Shown here: positions 55,641-64,000 of the stretch, piece by piece
How the letters are laid out: every line of letters begins with the position of its first letter
How positions within the stretch are numbered: the first letter of the stretch is position 1
Origin: Homarus americanus
Taxonomy: Eukaryota; Arthropoda; Malacostraca; Decapoda; Nephropidae
Direction of reading: 5' to 3'
Assembly (NCBI RefSeq): GCF_018991925.1
Contig: NW_024756966.1
Coordinates: 186,001 to 250,000, forward strand
DNA: 64,000 bases
Translations under genes and position numbers: made by a program
The notes under the pieces: generated by a model
What the model was told of the DNA's origin: nothing
Seen by the model: the letters and a program-made list of their open reading frames with translations, nothing else
The model's database searches: none

Positions 55641-56130
55641 TTTTATAAAATCTTAAATCCCTGTTGTCAACACTAAACACGCCCAGTCAAGTTTATTTAT
55701 ACCAAAACTTAACTCTTACATCACTCGTAAATTACCTATGTCATCAGTTAGCTGTGTGGATAACTTTCACCACCACACAACGGATCCTGAACCGACAACC
55801 ACGTACTGTATCTATTCGTTGATCAAGTGGACAAGTTGTTGATGATAATTCCACTTACCTGATCCATAGTTCCTCCTTTATTAAGTGTTTGGAGTGACTC
55901 ATCTTCGTGTTAGTTATCCTGGTGACTGGGAGCAAAGGTATGTTGCTACTGTTGGTGTAATTGAAGAACAAAATTCTTCATGTAACTTGAGCAAAGGAAA
56001 TTACGTCAGTTTTTGTGGATGTAAAGACGAGCAGTTTATCCCTGGCGCCTCCTTGTCACGTGTTACCATGACGGCGGCCTTAATCCGTTTAATAGTATTT
56101 TGTTTGAAACCTTTCATCTGTATCTCTTAA
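55641..56130. other. Unique sequence with one even-composition open frame
   Basis: A + strand frame (55885-56130) is open for 81 codons, including VSYPGDWEQRYVATVGVIEE and SKGNYVSFCGCKDEQF. It lacks a clear acceptor or donor, and no family is recognised. It could be a decayed exon, a mobile-element fragment or chance. Confidence 0.3.
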
Positions 56131-56132
56131 AG

Positions 56133-56326
56133 TTCGGATAACGGGGAACTACCCGGTAATATTGCCGTTTAACCTGGTCCGGATACCGGGAGTTGCGTTG
56201 CTTTATTGCTTTCCGTGTGGCAGGTAAAAGATCCACCGCCCTTGCTAAGTCAGATTATAGTCCGGATAACGGGGCAGATTCACTAACCTTTGTGCTGTGT
56301 CGCATATTCCGGATAACCGGGGAACT
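56133..56326. promoter_or_regulatory. Four dispersed copies of a TCCGGATAACCGGGG motif
   Basis: Copies are TTCGGATAACGGGGAACT (56133-56150), TCCGGATACCGGGAGTT (56178-56194), TCCGGATAACGGGG (56261-56274) and TTCCGGATAACCGGGGAACT (56307-56326). They lie on one strand, spaced 44, 83 and 47 bp apart. The core CCGG-ATAA-CCGG is quasi-palindromic. Sequences after copies 1 and 4 are also similar (ATATTG...TTAA), so decay of an old tandem repeat is possible. Confidence 0.6.
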
Positions 56327-56329
56327 CCA

Positions 56330-57370
56330 TATTGTTGTGTTAAAGGAGGCGGCAGAAATTCTACAAGACGCGATAGTCGTCCTTCTTAAGCTTTTATTAT
56401 GGCCAACACAAATGAGGTCGTGTAAACTTAATGCATATGGAATGAGGGAGTCTCACTGCAGGCGAACTCTGCTAAAATGATATGTTTCTAAGAGGGAGGG
56501 AAGAGGGGGGGGGGGATATCGTCCACTCAATGCAACCCTTCCCACCCCCAGTCCTCCCTCTGCCTTCCCCTCTTCCCCTCTCCTTCCTCCACCGTCGTCT
56601 CCATCATCTTCCCTCTCGTCCTCCTCCCCAAGACGTCCAAAGGCACGCGTTCCATCATACTAAAGTGAATTATGTATTTTCTCGGCTTTTGTCGGAGTAG
56701 CCACCTTAATGCGACTTTTTAACTGTTGTTGACCGAGCTGTCAGACAGATGATGGGACAAATATATTTTGGCTGGTGTTTATCTAGCTGTCAGACCAAGG
56801 GGCGGATAATAGGTTTTTGTTATTGGGACGTGGCGGGGCGACCCTGCCAGTTGATTACTCCGCCACGACTCGGAGTGTTCCCCTCCATTATTAACAGCAC
56901 TTGCACCTCCTCTCCGACCCTCTCTTGTCTCTTCTTGGTATTGCGTTCATGGTCCTCTACACACACACACCTCCCCCCGAGGGCTTCACCTGGGCGCCTT
57001 GTACGCCTCTTTTTCCTGCCTGTCACCAGTCTTTTAAATAGGCTCTTGTCTGGCGACGTATATGGATTCATAACTTTCTCTGACCTCGTGAGTGGTGAAG
57101 GTATCGGCTGTCTCATTATATGACAAGTGTTATGTTGGTACAGGTGTCTTCATGAAGTGCACCTGCTGGTAATTGAAAGGTAATGTGTTACGATGTGTAC
57201 CTGGAGTTAAACTAGTTGATGATGTGTCTGTGCCGGACAGTCTTCGTTCGACCAGAGTGGGATGAAATTATGTATGATGTTTGAACGTTTCATTGTTACA
57301 TCTGGAGTACTACAGCGGGTAAGGGTTTTATTGGTGAATTTCGTTGTGTGTGGAATTAATTTGTCTTTTT
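56330..57370. other. Unique sequence, no supported gene
   Basis: There is a G-run and C/T-rich patch at 56500-56640. Frames at 56193-56480 and 56749-57123 are open on the + strand but have no splice evidence or recognised domains. Confidence 0.45.
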
Positions 57371-57490
57371 ACAGTCGCGCACGCGCGTGTACAGGTATAT
57401 ATGTGTGTGTGTGTGTGCGTGTGCGCGTGTGCGCCATGCCTTTAACTGCAATTTGATTTAAAGGTGGTGTGAGTGCGCAGGCTTACACAC

Positions 57491-57532
<42 letters not shown>

Positions 57533-57561
57533 GCATACACACACACACACATACACACACA

Positions 57562-57593
<32 letters not shown>
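57370..57593. repeat. Alternating purine-pyrimidine tract, GT/GC then CA/CG
   Basis: GCGCACGCGCGTGT lies near 57376-57390, then (GT) with GC steps at 57402-57434, then (CA) with GCGCGC at 57485-57593. The two blocks are complementary to each other, with 50 bp of unique sequence between. This is a strong candidate for Z-DNA or cruciform structure. Confidence 0.9.
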
Positions 57594-57594
<1 letters not shown>

Positions 57595-57852
57595 GAAATA
57601 TGAAGCATATCTTATTCATCGCTTCTCCTTCACGTGCTTCACCTCTTAGTTTGTTTGGCATATTCAAATTCGGGAATTAATGATGTGTACTGAGGATATG
57701 ACTGGCCGTGTTGTTATATACAGCCGCGGGTGAAGAATGTGTAATGGGCTCGGTGAGTTAGGTCAATGTGGCTGTAATGTACCCGAGTATAGATAGCCAA
57801 TTTACAGATTCATGAGACAAACTTAGGAAAGCATTGCCTCTCACGATACCTG

Positions 57853-57854
<2 letters not shown>

Positions 57855-57921
<67 letters not shown>
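57855..57921. repeat. (GA)n microsatellite
   Basis: About 33 GA units. Confidence 0.98.
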
Positions 57922-57923
<2 letters not shown>

Positions 57924-58215
57924 TTCTTCCTACCTACCTCCTTCGCTGGCTCACGGTGCTGGTGATTGCATACCGCCCCATCTTGGTGACTTCAGCATCG
58001 GGAGACAGCTGGGTTTTGAGCGAGATTATGCTAATGGTATTCATATACAAATATGGCAGCAGTGTGAGATGGATGTTGGAGATGTTTGCGGTGTTTGATC
58101 GCGTGTTGGTGGAGGCGGGTGGAGGATGTGTGTTGGAGATTATGTGAGGTGGAGGAGGTGAATTGAGGCTCAAGTGAATGATGCTTAAGTCTTTTGGGAT
58201 TAGATGGTTATTTTC

Positions 58216-59020
<805 letters not shown>

Positions 59021-59025
59021 TGATC

Positions 59026-59026
<1 letters not shown>

Positions 59027-59061
<35 letters not shown>

Positions 59062-59375
59062 TACTGTGAAAAACCCCCCAATATTTTTCCGTCACACTCT
59101 CTGGTTGATCTTACATGACAATACTGGAATGAAGAAAGTGACACGAGGAATCTTATTTTTGCTCGGCCAGATAATATCGTCTTTACCAGAGGAAGTGGTC
59201 AGGACCGGCTGGCATATAAGTACAGGTAACTACAGGTAACAAGTACAGGTAACTACAGGTAAGTACAGGTAACTGCAGGATGTCACACTCATAATAATAA
59301 TAATAATAATAGTAATAATGATAATAATGATGACTAATAATAATAATGATAATAATAATAATAATAATAGTAATA
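59027..59375. repeat. (AAT)n blocks and ACAGGTA repeats
   Basis: (ATA)n lies at 59027-59058. Four to six copies of TACAGGTAA lie at 59219-59275. Interrupted AAT/GAT blocks lie at 59289-59375. Confidence 0.9.
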
Positions 59376-59494
59376 TTAATCTCAATATAATACCAATAAT
59401 AATGTGAATAAAAAAATTAACTCATTGAAAATAATCACCCCGAAATAAATCACTGAAAATCATAGTAATATAGAACAAGAAATAATTTTATCTT

Positions 59495-59720
59495 CCTCGC
59501 GATAAAAGAGACGAGTTATCTTGGCGGCGGCAGGAGGCGGAGGACATGTTAGCCCTTACCGGGACTCGGGGCGGCGTCCAGCGAACCACCCAATTTCATG
59601 GTTCTTTGCAAATTAAGGGAAATATAATGAGCAATGACGTCACTGTCGATCGAGGTTGTTTGAGTTAGTCCGATCAATCAGGGAAGATTATTGGCTCCCT
59701 CATCACGGCGCGGCCCTCAC
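59495..59720. promoter_or_regulatory. Candidate conserved regulatory block with CRE
   Basis: GC-balanced unique sequence contains a full CRE TGACGTCA (59635-59642), TTTGCAAATTAAG (POU/octamer-like, near 59606) and GC-rich GGCGGCGGCAGGAGGCGG. It is flanked by AT-rich DNA. Regulatory role is inferred from site content. Confidence 0.3.
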
Positions 59721-60330
59721 CCTCCTTCCCTCCCTCACCCTTCCTCATAGACGGGACACGAAAAAAATGGATAAAATGTTAACTAAATTATTCAAATTAT
59801 ATAAACGGGCTTTTGGAAGTAGCTAAAGTGATTGATATCGTGATTGATATCGTGATTGATATCCACCAACGAAGGCCTTTTCTCCTCTCCCTGGTAATGT
59901 GACACAGGTAATGGCTTTCTAGGAGGTACGTAGAGTAGTTGTTAATGAACCTGGGTATGAAACCTGTTGTTTTATTGAGTTAAAGAAACATTGTGAAAAA
60001 AACAATAACCTTAGTTTCACTGTATATACTGTATATATTATCGATTGTTCGTGTGTTTTAAATATAGAAATTGTTCGTGTGTTAATTGTAAATATAAATT
60101 GCTCGTGTAATACAAATAGCCAGATATTGATTACAAGAAATGATTGTTTTCATTTGTAATACTTGTGCTGGTAATAACACACATTAATAACACCAGTAGT
60201 TCTTGGGATACTATCAGTATTAATACCAGCTATCCCGTTAATAACACTTCGTTGCTTCACTAATAACACCGGCGTATATTCCTTGTTAAAGCAATACAGT
60301 TTACTCCAGTAACAGCAGTAATAAAACAAG
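59721..60330. other. AT-rich unique sequence with small repeats
   Basis: GTGATTGATATC occurs three times at about 59829-59861. GTTCGTGTGTT-type units occur near 60046-60105, and AATAACAC phrases near 60173-60270. Confidence 0.6.
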
Positions 60331-60331
60331 T

Positions 60332-60608
60332 GATTGGCTCAGTAACACAGGTATTGGCTCAGTAACACAGGTATTGGCTCAGTAACACTGGTATTGGCTC
60401 AGTAACACTGGTATTGGCTCAGTAACACAGGTATTGGCTCAGTAACACGGGTATTGGCTCAGTAACACAGGTATTGGCTCAGTAACACGGGTATTGGCTC
60501 AGTAACACGGGTATTGGCTCAGTAACACGGGTATTGGCTCAGTAACACAGGTATTGGCTCAGTAACACGGGTATTGGCTCAGTAACAGGTATTGGCTCAG
60601 TAACAGGG
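60332..60608. repeat. 20-bp minisatellite, about 14 copies
   Basis: The unit GGCTCAGTAACACAGGTATT varies at one site (CACAGG / CACGGG / CACTGG). The last copies are shortened. Confidence 0.97.
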
Positions 60609-60650
60609 ATATTTTATGAATTATTTTTCTCCTCCAATAAAAATCACCTT

Positions 60651-60710
60651 TTAATTGGAGCTCGCGCCACTAAACAAAGAGAGAGAGGCGTCGGGTGGTG
60701 GAGCCGTAAC
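60651..60710 (-). other. Candidate terminal exon (minus strand)
   Basis: On the minus strand a poly-T tract ending TTTCAG (AG = rc of 60711-60712) precedes VTAPPPDASLSLFSGASSN and a TAA (rc of 60651-60653). A second frame is open slightly longer. The acceptor is excellent but arises from an A-run on the + strand, so chance is likely. Confidence 0.15.
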
Positions 60711-60839
60711 CTGAAAAAAAAAAACGGAATGGGATAATTAAGTGGGGACACGAGAGACGCCCTGCCGCCGCAACCTGAAACAATACTGAACAACTTTCTC
60801 GGGAACCTTATAGTTGGGTGTTAGTCCGTGGCTCATGTG

Positions 60840-61009
60840 ACGTTTTGGTCCAGGTGAGGGGGTGTTTGGGGGTGGTGTGTGGAGTGGAGGGGTTGTGTGG
60901 GGGTTGGAGAGGTGATATGTGGGTGTAATATGTAGGGGGGGTGATTATGGGGGGTCGGTGTGGAAGGGGTATTAGATTTCTGGGTGTAGGGGTGTGTTGT
61001 GGATGGGTT

Positions 61010-61010
<1 letters not shown>
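60840..61010. other. G/T-rich low-complexity sequence
   Basis: GGGGGTGGTGTGTGG-type sequence. No gene is seen. Confidence 0.6.

Positions 61011-61011
<1 letters not shown>

Positions 61012-61046
<35 letters not shown>
61012..61046. repeat. (GT)n microsatellite
   Basis: About 17 GT units, then GCGTGCGTGCG. Confidence 0.96.
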
Positions 61047-61048
<2 letters not shown>

Positions 61049-61172
61049 TGCGTGCGTGCGTGTGCCTGAGATATATAATATATTTTGGTGTAATTTAATA
61101 ATGAGTGAATTTTTTTATCTAAATTTTTTAGTGTTCCAAATCTGAATGTTGATGACCAGGTGGGAGGTTTAC

Positions 61173-61291
61173 CTGTGTAGAAGTCATACATCACCGGGAT
61201 GAACGTAATTACAGGTACACATTCCTCCACACACCGGCTGACACGAGGGCAGCATCGCGCTTCTGACACCTGGCTCATGACACGAAGCTGA
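61173..61291 (-). other. Best minus-strand coding-exon candidate, unknown product
   Basis: On the minus strand, ACTACCTGCCATCACAG (AG = rc of 61292-61293) precedes a 119-nt segment open from its first complete codon, QLRV then MSQVSEARCCPRVSRC. It goes on to VEECVPVITFIPVMYDFYT and ends ACAG at donor GTAAAC (rc of 61167-61172). The ATG is at 61278. Codons favour G or C at third positions although the surroundings are AT-rich. The end is hydrophobic (VITFIPVMY), like a membrane or buried segment, after a Cys-rich part. I do not recognise the family. Confidence 0.35.
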
Positions 61292-61720
61292 CTGTGATGG
61301 CAGGTAGTAACTGGTGACTGTTTGTTGTGTCTGCTGCTGATAACTGTATGATCGTCATGACAAGAAGTGACTGGTGACCTTATTGTGCCAACCTCCCCGT
61401 GACATCGCTAATAACTGCATGTATGTCAGTATGGGCTGTTACTGGTGACAAGTTGGTGACATAACGGTGATGGAAGGTGTGACAGGTTGTTGTCTGTACT
61501 GTGGTTGACAGGCGTGACAGATTAGTGCTATAACCTTAAAAACGGGCATGACACCACATGACAGGTTCTTGTATCTGTCTGCCCGTGACACTGACAGTAA
61601 CTACATGACAGTGATGACAGGCCGTGTCTGGTGGTGACTAGTGTTGTTCCTGGCCGTCCATGTCACCACTGTAGAGCCGTCTGACTGACTGGTGAGTGAC
61701 TTGACCCAGCAGCGGTCACT
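61292..61720. other. GTGACAGG-rich degenerate sequence
   Basis: GTGACAGGT / GGTGACTG / ATGACAGG phrases recur throughout at irregular spacing. This is probably a decayed repeat; no gene is seen. Confidence 0.5.
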
Positions 61721-62024
61721 TGGGGTCACCGGCACACACGGTCCCTCACGTCTATGGACCTGGCCCGCCTCTCACTTGGTCTCCTGCCAAAAAAAAAAAA
61801 AAAAATGTCCGTATAAACAGAGGGATAGTGTCTTGGCCGGTGCCTCTGATTATTTGTGCTCTTAGCCGATATATCGTATGTCAATAAGATATCAATTTGG
61901 CGCCGAGTTGATCCCGGGGTTACGCCTCTGATGATGCCAGTAGCTGGAATATGATCCATATATTGAGGGTAACCGGAGAGCTGCGAGAGGCTTGGTTTGC
62001 CGCCCACCGCCTGCTGTGTGGCTG

Positions 62025-62450
62025 CTGCACATGTTGCTGTTCTTGTTATTGTTGCTGCTGTCCATGTTGCTGTTCTTGTTATTGTTGTTGCTGTTCTTGC
62101 ATGACTGTGGCTGCTGTTCTTGTTATTGTTGCTGCTGTCCATGTTGCTGTTCTTGTTATTGTTGTTGCTGTTCTTGCGTGACTGTGGCTGCTGTTCTTGT
62201 TATTGTTGCTGCTGTACATGTTGCTGTTCTTACGTGACTGTGGCTGCTGTTCTTGTTATTGTTGCTGCTGTACATGTTGCTGTTCTTGCGTGACTGGCTA
62301 CTGTTCTTGATATTGTTGCTGCTGTACATGTTGCTGTTCTTGCGTGACTGGCTACTGTTCTTGTTATTGTTGCTGTTCTTGTTATTGTTGCTGTTCTTGC
62401 GTGACTGGCTACTGTTCTTGTTATTGTTGCTGCTGTACATGTTGCTGGTC
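62025..62450. repeat. Nested TGTTGCTGTTCTTG minisatellite
   Basis: The units TGCTGTTCTTGTTATTGT, TGCTGCTGTACATGT and CTTGCGTGACTGGCTACTGT combine into longer modules of about 54 and 84 bp. The frames (Leu-rich + strand, Asn/Ser/Lys minus strand) are repeat translations. Confidence 0.93.
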
Positions 62451-63149
62451 ATTGGGTGTTTAAGAGAAGAAAAAAGTATCGATGCCACCCACTTTCCTAG
62501 GCGACCGACTACCGTATATATACCTCATTTAACATAACATAACGCGAGAATGATAAGCGATGACTTCTACCTTATTAGTGTAATTTTAAAACCATTTCAT
62601 CCCCTTTCAGTAGTTCTGTCGCGTAATGCTTGCTAATCAGAAGGAATTGTTGTTATTTTGTCTGTTGTAATTGTCTTTGGATAGGATTTTTTTTTAATGG
62701 GATGTTTTATGTAAGATCAAGTACACAATGGTAGGGAAATCGTATACTCAGCTCGTGTTTGTATCCTCCGACACCATCCTCATTAACTATCTCTGTGTTT
62801 GGTAGCTAAAGTAGTTCACCATCGTAATACCATTTGATACAATAACTTTAACTAGACTGCTGTTAAAAATTTACCCACCCCTTCTTAATGCTAGTGTTTA
62901 CTCGAATCGTAATAAAGTAGTACCTGTTTAGTATTTTAATTTCACTCGTTGCTAGTAATAAGTTGTCTAGTCATATATCTATCCAGGTAAGTTATGGGTG
63001 TTGTGTAGCTAGTTATTACCTGCTCATGCTAGCGTCATAACTTCACCCCTTGGTAGTCTTCTTTATCCCTTTTGGAACAGAATTATTTCCTGATATACAG
63101 TGTCGCGCCACATAACCAATATAGTGTTATGCAATTACCTGGCGAGTTA

Positions 63150-63150
<1 letters not shown>
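62451..63150. other. Unique AT-rich sequence
   Basis: A perfect CAG/GTAAGT donor-like site occurs near 62985-62993, but no exon with a good acceptor precedes it. Confidence 0.55.

Positions 63151-63151
<1 letters not shown>

Positions 63152-63218
<67 letters not shown>
63152..63218. repeat. (AT)n microsatellite
   Basis: About 33 AT units. Confidence 0.98.
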
Positions 63219-63225
<7 letters not shown>

Positions 63226-63429
63226 TTTATATAATTCTTGGTATATCGCAGGTGATATAGTGTTTATTAAGTGTTGGTGAGTCATTCAATACGTCGTTAA
63301 TAACTTCAAAGTGCGTGTTATGACTTTATCCAGGGTTGTTATGTGTTGTTATTTATCGTGTGACAACTTACTGTAACGCTCTTGCTTCTAATTTGGCTCT
63401 TGATAACCACCTGTGTATTAATGTATTTT

Positions 63430-64000
63430 TTTTAACACCTTTACCTCCCCCCCCCCTCACCCCTCACTTCAGCTCCTACACCCCACCTTCACCGTTCCTC
63501 ATTTCCAATACCCTTCCCTTCCTCGTCAATTCCTATACTTTACCCTCCCCTTCCCTTCTCAACCATTACACTCCCTCACTCCCTCTCTCCCTTTCACCAC
63601 ACCTGGCCATTCCCACCCCTCTCCTCACCTCCCCACACCCCACCCTCTCCCCACCATCTACACCCCACCCTCTCCTCACACCACCCACACCCACCTCTCC
63701 CTCACCCACACTCCCACCCCTCTCCCTCACCTCCTACACCCTACCCTCTCCCCTCACCACCCACCCCACCCCTCTCCCCCACCCTCCCTACACCCCCACC
63801 CCCCTCTCCCCACCACCCACACCCCACCCTCTCCCCCCACCTCCCCACACCCCACCTCCCCACCCACCCACACCCCACCTCCCCACCACCCACACCCCAC
63901 TCCCTCTCCCTCACCACCCACATCCCCACCTCCCCACCACCCACACCCCACCCCCACCACCTGGCTAATCTCTGGCTCCCTCTCCCCTCACCACACCCCA
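63430..64000. repeat. C-rich CCCCACCCTCTCC / CACCACCCACAC minisatellite
   Basis: Irregular C/A/T units run to the window end. The + strand Pro/Thr/Ser frame and minus-strand Gly/Val/Trp frames are compositional. The tract may continue beyond the window. Confidence 0.9.

Noticed and set aside
62025..62450. Regular spaced repeats suggestive of a CRISPR-like array
   Set aside because: Units are contiguous with no unique spacers, the DNA is eukaryotic, and the arrays at 30.5, 37.5, 44.2, 45.2 and 60.3 kb behave the same way.

Overview
The window looks like a piece of a large, gene-poor animal genome, most likely an arthropod and probably a decapod crustacean. Three things suggest this. Dinucleotide and trinucleotide microsatellites (GT, GA, ATT, AT) are extremely dense and often exceed 50-190 bp. 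Short blocks of the arthropod telomere-type pentamer TTAGG/CCTAA are scattered along both strands. The mobile-element relics have the style of crustacean LINE, SINE and MITE families. There are no operons, ribosome-binding sites or long ORFs. The species call is inference.

Only one gene is certain: an intact tRNA-Pro(TGG) at 39151-39222. No protein gene can be named. Almost all long open frames are translations of simple repeats (poly-Leu, poly-Cys/Val, Thr-His, Ser-Leu, Pro-rich). A few short stretches do combine good splice signals with non-repetitive open frames and are listed as low-confidence exon candidates. On the + strand these are 1023-1085, 4761-4962, 13970-14123, 17540-17875, 18029-18108, 19322-19378, 19528-19578 and 53686-53749. 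On the - strand they are 1546-1718, 26033-26079, 50354-50379, 60651-60710 and 61173-61291. They do not form one coherent gene model, and several may be chance or non-coding RNA exons.

The mobile DNA is clearer. At 35131-36033 lies a 5'-truncated non-LTR retrotransposon on the - strand, carrying the end of an RNase H domain and a zinc-knuckle-like tail. It ends in a 3' hairpin plus a TTTTGA-type tail, and a 16/17-bp target-site duplication flanks it. A second LINE/SINE 3' end lies at 45034-45200. A 160-bp MITE with terminal inverted repeats and TA flanks is at 41711-41870. tRNA-derived relics are at 33195-33275 (-) and 39237-39302 (+). A dispersed inverted-repeat family built around TTAGG-like sequence has members at 5161-5315, 26887-26950, 34310-34412 and 37155-37245.

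Layout. 1-7 kb: purine- and pyrimidine-rich tracts, an E-box/CRE cluster, a foldback element. 7-12 kb: mostly unique sequence, with two regulatory-looking blocks at 10.9-11.75 kb. 12-16 kb: satellites and strand-asymmetric tracts, with a perfect hairpin at 13.6 kb. 16-20.3 kb: unique sequence with the densest exon candidates. 20-30 kb: long microsatellites in AT-rich DNA. 30-38.5 kb: 32-bp, 27-bp and other tandem arrays plus the LINE. 38.5-44 kb: the tRNA, SINE relic, MITE and a candidate conserved block. 44-52 kb: minisatellites (28, 45, about 36 and about 18 bp). 52-64 kb: unique AT-rich DNA, a cluster of a CCGGATAAC-type motif, a 174-bp TC/CA compound repeat, a regulatory-looking block at 59.5 kb, a 20-bp array and a C-rich end.

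No complete biochemical system is visible. The most useful items for follow-up are the mobile elements, the foldback family, the motif clusters and the best exon candidates.
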